Part shown: piece by piece, positions 44,000 to 55,041 of the stretch | Layout of the letters: every line of letters begins with the position of its first letter | How positions within the stretch are numbered: position 1 is the stretch's first letter | Source: Deinandra increscens subsp. villosa | Lineage: Eukaryota; Streptophyta; Magnoliopsida; Asterales; Asteraceae | Length of the DNA stretch: 64,000 nt | Direction: 5' to 3' | Assembly: GCA_039602395.1 (NCBI GenBank) | Contig: JBCNJP010000006.1 | Span: forward strand, 59,146,429-59,210,428 | Notes under the pieces: generated by a model | Told to the model about the DNA's origin: nothing | The model's database searches: none | Seen by the model: the letters and a program-made list of their open reading frames with translations, nothing else | Translations under genes and position numbers: made by a program

Positions 44000-45064
44000 A
44001 AGTTGTAAGAGCATAATCACTAATATATATCAGATAGCTAGCTAGGCTATATACATGAAACTTCGCACGTTGATGGTCACCGAAGCTAACAGTTGTTTAC
44101 AGTTTGTGCAGTTTGTCTTGTTGTGTTTAGGACGAATATAACACCCGTTTGATATCCGATCGTGCCAGCGCGACTGGCCCGGGTGGGGTTTGTCAGACCC
44201 AGTAGTACTACAATATATTTCCCGCTATTGTCATTAATATTAACGGTACCAAAGGAAGGACTTTGTTGTATCAGTGTGCTACAAGTACTTCAAGTGATAT
44301 ATAAAAGTCTAATTATCTCAGTTGTGTAAATTATGCATGTTAATCTCCCCCAAAAGGATTAAAATAGTAAAATGGGGCCGTGAAACTCACCTTAGGTTGC
44401 TCGGCAAAGTTTCCAGACAAATAGTTAATTCAAGTAGCAAGAACGAGTCTTGTGCAAGCAATCAATCACCTAACGAGCATTCAAGTATAAGTGTGTGTTC
44501 TAAACTATTAAATCTAACGTAAACGATAAAAACGAAGGATCGTGAAGTCCAGAATAAGTCGAGGATGGCACGTGTGCCAAATCCGAGCGAATATCGAAAT
44601 AACGCGAGAAAATCCAATATATATCTTTAATATATATTTTCTAAGTTCAATTACTCCAACAATAAATATATATAATGTATATATATATATTTAACTAAAC
44701 GTTCACGTGACGTTAATAACAAATTTAGAAAACAAGGTACATGTATTTAAGAGTTTGAATAAAATATCCCTTCGATTCAATAAAATCTAACGATATAAGT
44801 TTATATATTAATCTATACAAAATATATATATACTTTTTACCTCTTTATGTAAAACCCAAAAATTTATATCAATATATAGATGTTGGAGATATATTTTTAA
44901 TTTAAAATAACAAGTTAAACACAATTCACAACTCGAAATATGGTTTACGGGATTTAGTGGTCCTAAATATAATTTTACGGGTTTAAGACATGATAGGGAC
45001 AACTTTGGTATGGTTTCTAGGTTGTTAAATGCTCAAAATCGCAAAACAAAATAAAACAAAAAAA

Positions 45065-45143
45065 TGTGGAGGGCGCCTAGGGTAGAACCGGCGACCTCCT
45101 GCCCAAATCGCAACAATCCAACCACTGGGGTAGCCCTTCAATT
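45065..45143 (-). other. tRNA-like module 2 in the Gypsy LTR (left copy)
   Basis: The minus strand reads GGGCTACCCCAGTGGTTGG (A-box-like) then GGTCGCCGGTTCTACCCTAGG (B-box-like), followed by T7 (complement 45058-45064). A cloverleaf is not convincing, so this looks like a decayed tRNA-derived sequence. Confidence 0.55.
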
Positions 45144-45222
45144 CGGAAAGAGTTTGGATCGAATTTCTTTTATACAACAGTGGAAATCTGACTGAACTTG
45201 TATGCATAACTGGAAAAAAAAA

Positions 45223-45301
45223 GAATCGCGGAGTCCGGGAATCGAACCCGCGACCTCGTGGATAGACAGCGTGTGCCCAACCCATTAGGGTACCTGACCC
45301 A
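45223..45301 (-). other. tRNA-like module 1 in the Gypsy LTR (left copy)
   Basis: The minus strand holds a partial A-box (TACCCTAATGGGTTGGG), then an exact B-box GGTTCGATTCC (complement 45238-45248) within a good T-arm CGGG-TTCGATT-CCCG, and T9 (complement 45214-45222) 15 bases after the T-arm. The acceptor arm (GGGTC/GACTC) pairs with one G-U. It lies in the sense strand of the element. Confidence 0.65.
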
Positions 45302-46557
45302 GATCTGTTATAACCCGGCCTTTTAATCTTTTAACCTGTATCCAATACAGGTCATCTTCCTCATAATAACCCTAATGTCGCCGGAGATATTTCCGGCGAC
45401 CGGAAAAACGTAAAAACATGAAACGACACACTAGAAACATGCGATTATCATGAAGGAACCTTTACCTCGTGTCAGAGATGAGAAAATACCAGTTTTTGAT
45501 GCCGAAACGAACCCGAAAGCTTGAACGCGAACACCGAGCACCACCACGAAACTCGAATCCAATTGCTTCTGGTTGCTCGTAGGAGGTTCACGATCACAGA
45601 GGTTGTCGAAAGGTGGTCGAATGGTGGAGGTTTTGGCCGGAATTCCGAGTTCACCGGAAAACTCTTAAAAAAAGAAAACGAGAGAGGAAGAAAGAACGAG
45701 TGAGGGACTGAGGTTTCTGATTCGTGAGTTTATGCAAATGATATTTGCATATCATTGAAGGAGATTGATGGTCATTGAAGGCAATTGATGGTGCAAATGG
45801 AAACCGACGGTTGATGGTGATGATCGGTTTCGATTGAACATCCGTTTCTTGAATTCACGTTGCAAATAAACCCACTTTTGGGTTTTGGCAGAACTAGCCC
45901 CTCAAAATTTTCCATTATAGATGCAGGGTTATGGCTAAATACAGAAACGGTCCTCCATATTTTATTAAGTAGGATTAGGTTTAGGAAATGACAGAATGGG
46001 TCCCTTAAGTTATAAAAGATAACGGAACACTAACAAGGTTAACGAAAGGAACAAATAAACGAGGAACGTCAAAATATACTATTCGTCTAACGATAGTAGG
46101 AAAATATACGTCTCGTTTTGCAAAATAAGTTATGGAGTATAACTCTACAATTATATATTTAAGATCACATAAAATCATAACTTTCATATTTAAATCACAT
46201 AAAATCATAGGTTTTTAAATCCATAACTTCTATGTATTTAAGGTACACAAATTTATAAATAATGAATTGTAATTAAGATCCTTTAAAATCATAACTCATA
46301 TATAATCAAATGATTAAAACCTTTTAATCACACAAAAATAAAAATATCATTAAATTATATATGTATATATTATAATTCCACAATTAACATAGAATTTCAA
46401 TCGTTTAATTTTCCGTGCATGCTCGTAGTGATTGATCACACAAAACCCTAATTTGCTAAAGTCAACGCAGATAAGCACACAAATGTTCACACAACATTTA
46501 ATACGTTTTACGTTCAGTTAATGTCGGAAATCGACCTGAAAAGTCGGATTGTCACAG

Positions 46558-46575
46558 TATCCCCTTGTTGAAGAA
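46558..46575 (-). other. Polypurine tract of the Gypsy element
   Basis: The minus strand reads CAACAAGGGGATA directly before the LTR. A second similar stretch lies near 46665. Confidence 0.7.
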
Positions 46576-46663
46576 TTTTCGTCCTCGAAAATTGCGTAAC
46601 GCGGTAAAAGTTAATGAGCTAGACACAAAGAAAAGAAAAGAAAAAAAATTCTCAGTCGTCACA

Positions 46664-47770
46664 TCATCCCCTTGTTGAAGAATTTTCGTCCGCGAAAATT
46701 AAACCAGTACCTGAACTAGACGAAGGCTGATCCTTGAATAGTCTGGGATATTTCTTCATCATCTGATGTTCGCGTTCCCATGTGAATTCAGGACCATGTC
46801 TCGAGTTCCAGCGAACTTTAACGATTGGGATTTTGCTACGCTTTAACTGTTTAACCTCCCGGTCCATAATTTCCACCGGTTCTTCGATAAATCGAAGTTG
46901 TTCATCTACATGCAACTCCTCAAGTGGAGTGATTAATGTCTCATCAGCTAAACATTTCTTTAAATTCGACACATGGAAAACGTTATGGACCCCACTTAGT
47001 TCTGCTGGTAAGTTTAGTTCATATGCTGATAGACCAACTCTATTAACAATCTCGAATGGCCCAATGTATCTTGGGTTTAACTTACCACGTTTACCAAAAC
47101 GCACTACACCTTTCCAGGGTGAGACCTTTAACAAGACTTTGTCTCCTTCCTTAAATTCCAAAGGTCTTCTCCGTTTATCGGCATAACTTTTCTGTCCATC
47201 TCGTGCGGCTGCCATACGGTTTCGAATTTGCACAATTTTCTCGGTTGTCTCGAGTACCAACTCAGGACCTGTGAGTTGACTGTCACCAACTTCCGCCCAA
47301 CAGAGAGGTGATCTACACTTTCGCCCGTAAAGTGCTTCAAACGGAGCTACACCAATACTGGTGTGATAACTGTTGTTATAAGAGAATTCCACTAAGGGTA
47401 GGTGTTTATCCCAACTTTCACCAAAATCAATCGCACATGCACGCAGCATGTCTTCAAGGGTTTGAATGGTCCGTTCACTTTGACCATCGGTCTGAGGATG
47501 ATACGCAGTACTCATGTCCAGACGCGATCCCAATGCTTCATGTAGAGATTCCCAACATTTGGACGTAAATCGAGCGTCTCGATCTGATATAATAGAAACT
47601 GGTACTCCATGTCGCGAGACGATCTCTTTAAGATAAAGTTTGCCTAATGTCTCGGAGGTATCCGTTTCCTTGATCGGTAGGAAATGTGCCGACTTGGTTA
47701 AGCGATCAATAATTACCCAAATTGTATCACATCTGCTTGCTGTACGGGGTAACTTTGTGATAAAATCCAT
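46664..47770 (-). CDS. Gypsy integrase core and chromodomain
   Basis: This 368-codon frame begins [10 protein letters not shown], the start of the integrase catalytic core. The acidic triad is in [16 protein letters not shown] and [12 protein letters not shown], followed by the [16 protein letters not shown] region. A C-terminal chromodomain-like segment ([37 protein letters not shown]) marks chromoviruses, where it is thought to guide insertion to marked chromatin. It joins DNA copies into the genome. The upstream piece (zinc-binding part of integrase) is in the same frame but cut off by a stop at about 47804, apparently one nonsense change, so the 5' boundary is not a true start. Confidence 0.9.
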   Translation of the reverse strand: MDFITKLPRTASRCDTIWVIIDRLTKSAHFLPIKETDTSETLGKLYLKEIVSRHGVPVSIISDRDARFTSKCWESLHEALGSRLDMSTAYHPQTDGQSERTIQTLEDMLRACAIDFGESWDKHLPLVEFSYNNSYHTSIGVAPFEALYGRKCRSPLCWAEVGDSQLTGPELVLETTEKIVQIRNRMAAARDGQKSYADKRRRPLEFKEGDKVLLKVSPWKGVVRFGKRGKLNPRYIGPFEIVNRVGLSAYELNLPAELSGVHNVFHVSNLKKCLADETLITPLEELHVDEQLRFIEEPVEIMDREVKQLKRSKIPIVKVRWNSRHGPEFTWEREHQMMKKYPRLFKDQPSSSSGTGLIFADENSSTRG

Positions 47771-49170
47771 GGCGATACCCTCCCATTTCCACTCGGGAAT
47801 TTTTGGTTATTGAAGTAACCCTGCCGGTTTCTGGTATTCCGCCTTAACCTTGGAACAAGTCAAGCACTTGCTTACGTAAGTGGCAATGTCAGCTTTCATC
47901 TTTGGCCACCAGTAAATCAGTTTCAAATCTCGGTACATCTTATCCGAGCCTGGATGAATAGAGTAACGAGACTTATGGGCTTCATCCATAATCAATTCCC
48001 TCAAGTTTCCATACACGGGAATCCATATTCGGTTTGCACAATACCGGATACCATCGGATCTAACTTCCAGTAACTTATCCATACCCCGCAAGGATTCTAA
48101 TTCAATGTTCTCATCTTTGAGTGCTTCGAGTTGTGCATTCCGGATCTGATCCGGTAATCCTGTATGAATAGTAAGTTGCAACGCACAAACTCTTCTAGGC
48201 TTGGGGTTATCCTTCCGACTTAAGGCATCAGCTACTACATTAGCTTTGCCGGGATGGTACCTAATTGCGCAATCGTAGTCATTAAAAAGTTCCACCCAAC
48301 GACGTTGCCTCATGTTCAACTCCTTTTGAGCAAAGATATGCTCGAGACTTTTGTGATCAGTGTAGATAGTACACTTGGTACCATAAAGATAATGTCTCCA
48401 AATTTTCAACGCGAAAATGACTGCTCCCAACTCCAAATCATGAGTTGTATAATTCTGCTCGTGAATCTTTAATTGACGAGAGACATAAGTATGACTTTTT
48501 CTCTTTGCATCAACACGCAACCTAATCCTTGCTTCGATGCATCACAATACACCACGAAATCATCACTACCCTCTGGTAGGGATAATATTGGTGCGCTACA
48601 AAGTTTCTGCTTTAGTAGCTGAAAAGCGGCGTCATGCTTTTCATTCCAATTATACGCCGTTCTTTTATGCGTTAGCGCCGTAAGAGGTTGGGCTATCTTT
48701 GAAAATCCCTCAATAAATCGTCTATAATAACCTGCTAAACCAAGAAATTGGCGAATTTCCGTTGGTGTCTTAGGCGCAGGCCAATTCTTAATTGCCTCAA
48801 CTTTGATTGGATCAACGTGAATCCCCTGATCATTAACGATATGACCAAGAAATTGCACCTCACGCATCCATAAATCACACTTTGAATTTTGCATACAATT
48901 GCTCCTTCTTGAGTAACTCTAAGATCAAACGAAGATGTTGTTCATGCTCCTCCTTAGACTTAGAATATATCAGAATATCGTCAATGAAGACGATGACGAA
49001 TTTATCGACATATGGCTTGCAAACGTGATTCATTAAGTCCATGAAAATTGTTGGTGCGTTGGTTAACCCAAATGGCATAACCATGAACTCATAATGACCA
49101 TAGCGAGTTCTAAAGGCGGTTTTCGAGACATCCTCTTCACGGACTCTCAGTTGGTGATAACCTGATCTTA
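47771..49170 (-). pseudogene. Gypsy reverse transcriptase-RNase H-integrase N-terminus, broken
   Basis: Three open pieces in two frames: 49170-48875 ([18 protein letters not shown], catalytic [11 protein letters not shown]), 48894-48469 (RT thumb and RNase H start, [11 protein letters not shown]) and 48520-47807 ([18 protein letters not shown], then HPGSDK...CLTCSKVK of the integrase zinc domain). Frame changes lie near 48890 and 48510. The N-terminal third of RT is missing: the protease frame ([11 protein letters not shown]) joins directly to IDLRSGYHQ near 49175, a deletion of roughly 100 codons judged from the family. Confidence 0.88.
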
Positions 49171-50124
49171 AATCGATTTTGGAATATCTTCAATTCTCTT
49201 CTCTTCATTTGTTTTCTCTGAAATGTTCGCGAGAACAACAAAATGTCCTTTACGCAAACACTTCTGTGCCTTGAGATAAGATATCACACCCATAACAGTA
49301 CCACACTTTTCTCCTTGAACTGAGAGCAATTCTCCACTAGGAAACGGTATCCGAACAATGTTCTCATGACAAACGATTTCAGCACGATTCTTGGATAGCC
49401 AATCCATTCCCATAATGACATCAAAACTTCACAAAGAGATAGGCAAAAGATCTATTTCTAACTTATGGCCAGCCAATTCCAATTTACAGTCTTTAACTAA
49501 ATGGGTAGACTCAACAAGTTTACCATTAGCAAGTTCAAATACGTATTTAGCATCTAAAGGAGTCATGTTGGCATTTATCATATTGCTAAATTTAGTAGAT
49601 ATGAAGCTTCTATCAGCACCAGTGTCAAACAAGACTAGAGCATAGTATCCGTTAAGAGAAAACTTACCGGTAACGACATTTGGATCTGCCCTAGCATCTC
49701 CCGAGCCTATGACAAAAGCTCTACCTCTGGCACCATTTCCACCGTTGTTCCCATTGTTGTTGTTATTATTGCCATTGCGATTGCCAGTGTTGGTGTTATT
49801 GTTGTTGTTGTAGTTGTTGTTGTTTCCACCGTTGAGCTGAGGACAATTCCTCTTTATGTGGCCTTCCTTACCACAATTAAAACAACCTTTGGGGGCTTCA
49901 GCATCGTGGAACTTGTTTCCCATTGTTCTTAACCCTGCAGGTTTTGGACTGATGACCCTTCTTTCCACAATTTGCACACACATAAGAGTCACACGCACCA
50001 TAGTGATGGAAACCACACTTGTTACAATGTGGGGAATTTCCCATGTAAGTTGATCCTCCTTGGCCGCCTCGGCCTTGATTGGTCTGCTTCTGGTTGTTCG
50101 AGGAGAAATTCCTAGAATTATCAA
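49168..50124 (-). pseudogene. Gypsy Gag C-terminus and protease, broken
   Basis: The region holds zinc knuckle CFNCGKEGHIKRNC, an Asn/Gly-rich low-complexity stretch (49745-49835) and aspartic protease FDTGADRSFIS. A TGA stop near 49427 separates the rest (MGMDWLSKNRAEI). A second zinc knuckle, CANCGKKGHQSKTC, lies upstream (about 49930-49975) in another frame. Confidence 0.85.
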
Positions 50125-51642
50125 ACTTGCGATTCTGGTTTTGATGGTTCTGCTGATTGGAAGACTTGTTTCCAGACTAATTCCCAGAATTATCCAATTC
50201 GTTCATCTACCGTTGTCTAGGTATTCGCCCGGTGAATGCATGTCCAAGTTATATCACGATCGTAGAGTTCTAGGGATTGATATGGTCGGTAAGATCATAA
50301 AAGTATAATTATGATTCAGGATGAGTTCAAACCAGTCAAGGGTTTCGTCGAGAGTGTTCGTAGTTAAGGAAAACTGGTCATTGAAATACACAAGTGTGAC
50401 GGTGTCCTACCAGGACCAACTTTTCATAATATGCTCCAAAAAGGTTCACAAATGGATTAGAATCCAATAATAAAAAGGGGTCAGATCAGGTGTGATAGCG
50501 TTTACAAGAATGGAAGACTTTCAACCATCCGATTGAGGCGAACATGCCCGACATTCGGATGTCATGGGGTTTAAGGTAAGAGATTGCATCCTTTACAACC
50601 ATCAGCTTGCCGTTTCGGATTCGCTAAGATTTCCATTCATTGCAAATTACATTTACGTGTGCACCCGTAACTGTAATTTACCCCATATGGTCACCCTAGT
50701 TCCTCTTACTTCAGCTACCAGGTATTGTGGAGTACCTATGAGATATCCTCGGAGTTGGTATAAAAATAGGGTCACTAACCGATAGTTATCCTGACAAGAA
50801 TTCGTTAAAGAGACAAGTCTCGAGAACAACATGTTCACTTAATTGGAATGACCCACCCGAAGTGAGTCAGCCATAATTTTAGCTTAAATGGACCTGAATA
50901 GGGTTTATTGCGCATACCGACTTGAACACCATCTTGTACATAAAGAGAAACTTTAGTCGGCCCACATTAGGTACCGTTGAGGTTATAAGAGTTGTTCGCA
51001 GGTTGCGTTATCTCGACGCATAATCCGATAGAAACGAGAAGAGGGGGATCTTAAAAGATCAAGGCAAATGGAAAACGCTCAGGGTAACAGAGGCAGATAC
51101 AAATGACCTCATGAGCAACCAATTGGATTCAAACAGTGTTACCACTGCTGAAGTTGAATGATCGCACTATTAGCACGTCATGATTTCGTTCCCTGAACTA
51201 GAGAGTTGAGCTATATATGAAAGGCATGTATAACAAGCCCCTCCTAAGCTAAGTTAGAGGTTTTAAGGAAAAGAAGAGGTATTACACCACTTTCCCTATG
51301 CAGCATACATCCATCGTATGGGCATTACGCCCCCTTGTTCAATCCGGAATAATCCCGAGTAGCAATCAGCTCGTCAAAAGTATAACCGTGATCCTTCAAT
51401 CTGGTTCGACGTCTCGTCATACATAAATGTTAACCAAGAGGTACACAACTTAGAGAGGTTAAGAAAAATTACTCAAGACTAATCGGCTCCTCACCGTGAG
51501 TATAATGGGATTGGATGATGTATACGACATACCGTAAACCAGGTGCGCGTAGGAGCGAGTATCACGATGCATGAGAGAAATTTTTAAGTGCAACTAATGC
51601 AAAACAGTTACAGTCTAAGACGAATCTTAGTTCGCTGCAACC
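50125..51642 (-). other. Gypsy 5' internal region, Gag not recognisable
   Basis: 1.5 kb where a capsid gene would be expected, but no frame above about 80 codons and no Gag motif is visible on the minus strand. It is probably deleted, decayed or mostly leader. Confidence 0.55.
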
Positions 51643-51658
51643 AATGGCTCTGATACCA
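51643..51658 (-). other. Primer binding site of the Gypsy element
   Basis: The minus strand reads TTGGTATCAGAGCCA beside the LTR, complementary to a Met tRNA 3' end. Confidence 0.88.
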
Positions 51659-52031
51659 ATCTGTCACACCCCCAAAAATCCCACGCGCGACAACGCGCCG
51701 CAGGGAGCGTGACAAACCAGGATCGTTGTCCATTAGTTACACCAAACGACCAATAATTAAATAAAAGGTTGTATATTTTATTAAAATATAAATACAGAGT
51801 TTTACAAATGCGGAAGCGTAAATATGCTGAAAGTATTTATTGTAAAAACACCGCCACCCAAGGTGACGTGGCTTGTTCAAAGACAATAAAAGGGTTTCGA
51901 AGTCTCATGCATGCGTACTCGTGATACTCGAACATCTGCAACCTGAGAATAACATGCTAAAAAGTGTCAACACAAAGGTTGGTGAGTTCACAGGTTTATC
52001 AATTCGAAAACAGTTCAAGTTAATGTAAATT

Positions 52032-52190
52032 GACTGCTCAACAACAGTCCCAGTTCAATGTAAATCAACTGTTCCTCGACAGTTCAAGTACAGTTTAAGA
52101 TCGATTGTTCAACAACAATCAAGTTGAGTTTATGATTGACTATTCAACAATAGTCAAGTTAAGTTTAAGATTGACTGTTCAATAACAGTC
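52032..52190. repeat. Five-hairpin tandem array (right LTR copy)
   Basis: Same five palindromes and spacing as at 43841-43999. The one base change seen nearby lies outside the stems. Confidence 0.8.
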
Positions 52191-53255
52191 AAGTTGTAAG
52201 AGCATAATCACTAATATATATCAGATAGCTAGCTAGGCTATATACATGAAACTTCGCACGTTGATGGTCACCGAAGCTAACAGTTGTTTACAGTTTGCGC
52301 AGTTTGTCTTGTTGTGTTTAGGACGAATATAACACCCGTTCGATATCCGATCGTGCCAGCGCGACTGGCCCGGGTGGGGTTTGTCAGACCCAGTAGTACT
52401 ACAATATATTTCCCGCTATCGTCATTAATATTAACGGTACCAAAGGAAGGACTTTGTTGTATCAGTGTGCTACAAGTACTTCAAGTGATATATAAAAGTC
52501 TAATTATCTCAGTTGTGTAAATCATGCATGTTAATCTCCCCCAAAAGGATTAAAATAGTAAAATGGGGCCGTGAAACTCACCTTAGGTTGCTCGGCAAAG
52601 TTTCCAGACAAATAGTTAATTCAAGTAGCAAGAACGAGTCTTGTGCAAGCAATCAATCACCTAACGAGCATTCAAGTATAAGTGTGTGTTCTAAACTATT
52701 AAATCTAACGTAAACGATAAAAACGAAGGATCGTGAAGTCCGGAATAAGTCGAGGATGGCACGTGTGCCAAATCCGAGCGAATATCGAAATAACGCGAGA
52801 AAATCCAATATATATCTTTAATATATATTTTCTAAGTTCAATTACTCCAACAATAAATATATATAATGTATATATATATATTTAACTAAACGTTCACGTG
52901 ACGTTAATAACAAATTTAGAAAACAAGGTACATGTTTTTAAGAGTTTGAATAAAATATCCCTTCGATTCAATAAAATCTAACGATATAAGTTTATATATT
53001 AATCTATACAAAATATATATATACTTTTTACCTCTTTATGTAAAACCCAAAAATTTATATCAATATATAGATGTTAGAGATATATTTTTAATTTAAAATA
53101 ACAAGTTAAACACAATTCACAACTCGAAATATGGTTTACGGGATTTAGTGGTCCTAAATATAATTTTACGGGTTTAAGACATGATAGGGACAACTTTGGT
53201 ATGGTTTCTAGGTTGTTAAATGCTCAAAATCGCAAAACAAAATAAAACAAAAAAA

Positions 53256-53334
53256 TGTGGAGGGCGCCTAGGGTAGAACCGGCGACCTCCTGCCCAAATC
53301 GCAACAATCCAACCACTGGGGTAACCCTTCAATT
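53256..53334 (-). other. tRNA-like module 2 (right LTR copy)
   Basis: Counterpart of 45065-45143, with one change in the A-box region, followed by T7 on the minus strand. Confidence 0.55.
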
Positions 53335-53413
53335 CGGAAAGAGTTTGGATCGGATTTCTTTTATACAACAGTGGAAATCTGACTGAACTTGTATGCATAA
53401 CTGGAAAAAAAAA

Positions 53414-53492
53414 GAATCGCGGAGTCCGGGAATCGAACCCGCGACCTCGTGGATAGACAGCGTGTGCCCAACCCATTAGGGTACCTGACCCA
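53414..53492 (-). other. tRNA-like module 1 (right LTR copy)
   Basis: Counterpart of 45223-45301 with the B-box (complement 53429-53439) and T9 run (complement 53405-53413) intact. Confidence 0.65.
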
Positions 53493-53948
53493 GATCTGTT
53501 ATAACCCGGCCTTTTAATCTTTTAACCTGTATCCAATACAGGTCATCTTCCTCATAATAACCCTAATGTCGCCGGAGATATTTTCGGCGACCGGAAAAAC
53601 GTAAAAACATGAAACGACACACTAGAAACATGCGATTATCATGAAGGAACCTTTACCTCGTGTCAGAGATGAGAAAATACCAGTTTTTTATGCCGAAACG
53701 AACCCGAAAGCTTGAACGCGAACACCGAGCACCACCACGAAACTCGAATCCAATTGCTTCTAGTTGCTCGTAGGAGGTTCACGATCACAGAGGTTGTCGA
53801 AAGGTGGTCGAATGGTGGAGGTTTTGGCCGGAATTCCGAGTTCACTGGAAAACTCTTAAAAAAAGAAAACGAGAGAGGAAGAAAGAACGAGTGAGGGACT
53901 GAGGTTTCTGATTCGTGAGTTTATGCAAATGATATTTGCATATACCAC

Positions 53949-54331
53949 TGTTGGCCCTTGGCCCAGGAAGCTGTTGTAAAGAGGAGAGTTCTGTTCGAGC
54001 TGTTAAAGTCTGTTCGAGTTGTTGGAGCTCCGGAGATATAAAAGAAATGTGGTGCTTCTGTTAGGGTTAAGAGAACACATATTTTCTCGTCTCTTCTTCA
54101 CTGTTCTAGGGTTTCTCAGAGATTCATCGGCTCTTGATGAATCTTATAACCTGTTAGTTCGTAGTGATAGTTTTTCTTGGTGTTGAGAGTCATCTGAATC
54201 ATTGTGTTGATGATTATCTTGTATATTTGTGGTCAGATCTTTAGAGATTGAAAGATCTGTTGTTTGTTTCAAGTCGCGATTGTAAACTTCGTGTTCTAGT
54301 GTTAATCGTTCGTTATACCATTTTTCTGACA
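53949..54331 (+). repeat. 5' LTR of Copia copy 2, truncated
   Basis: Starts at TGTTGGCCC, matching position 59601 of the 3' LTR. Includes TATAAAAG at about 54037 and ends TTTTTCTGACA. Confidence 0.92.
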
Positions 54332-54343
54332 TGGTATCAGAGC
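54332..54343 (+). other. Primer binding site of Copia copy 2
   Basis: TGGTATCAGAGC directly follows the LTR. Confidence 0.9.
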
Positions 54344-55041
54344 TTTGCTCTTGATATCTGACTGGTCTCGTTCTCTCGACTGTTAGGGTTTAGGGTCTGT
54401 TGAGTTATCTATCCAATTTTTGGGCCGATTAGTGTCTCCGACGAACCGATCTCAACTTCATTTGCGATCCTCGTGCTTTGGTTAGGGTTTTCTCGTAGTG
54501 GTTACGGCGATTCGACTCCACACGGTACAAAAGTCGATTTGACCTCTGGTGCCGGTGGCTGTAGTCTACTTTCCGTCACTGTCTCACGAGCTTCCCGTTC
54601 TGAGGATCGTGTTTGTTTCTGGTTAAAAGTTGCAGGTCTACCCGTGGAGGAGCACTTCCAGATCCGGCAATCCAAGTCGAAGATCCTGGTGTTCGAGGTT
54701 GATATTGTTGCTGCGCTGATCGTAGATCTTGTAACCCTAAGTGAAGGTTACAGATCTCGATTTGGAAACCCTAACTTGGGTATTTCTGGGTGAGATCTTT
54801 CCTTACTCTTTATTTTTCTGATTTAGTTTAAAACAGTAGTGGTCTGTTGACTCCACTCCAGTGGCGGACTGTTGATACCGCTTGCATGCTGTACAAGGGG
54901 AGACATCCCTTGTCCTTTGTGTTTTGAGATTTTGTGATATTTGTTGTGATATTTGCTGCCTGTGATTGTGGTTGGTGTTTATTTTGGTGTGCTTTCTTGG
55001 TTGTGTGTTATTACTCTGTGTGTTTCTTGTGATCTGTCAAA

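Larger units (their letters stand above)
43472..46556 (-). repeat. 3' LTR of the Gypsy element
   Basis: 3,085 bp. It contains a hairpin array (43841-43999), two tRNA-like modules (45065-45143 and 45223-45301) and no coding region. The small open frames in it recur in the other LTR and are chance products. Confidence 0.92.
51662..53943 (-). repeat. 5' LTR of the Gypsy element, right LTR part 1
   Basis: Matches 43472-45752 with few differences, including the hairpin array and both tRNA-like modules. It continues at 60035-60838 after the Copia insertion; the two parts sum to 3,086 bp against 3,085 in the other LTR. Confidence 0.92.

Noticed and set aside
45025..45285. 86-codon frame containing GRRFYPRRPP and GRGFDSRTP, repeated at 53216-53476
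   Set aside because: These peptides are what a tRNA B-box gives when translated; the DNA is the tRNA-like module, not a gene.
45223..45301. Functional tRNA gene
   Set aside because: The A-box and acceptor arm are too poor for a working tRNA; kept only as tRNA-like.
51330..51423. Short frame starting MTRRRTRLKDHGYTF on the minus strand
   Set aside because: It could be a Gag start of the Gypsy element, but it stops after about 31 codons and no Gag motif follows.
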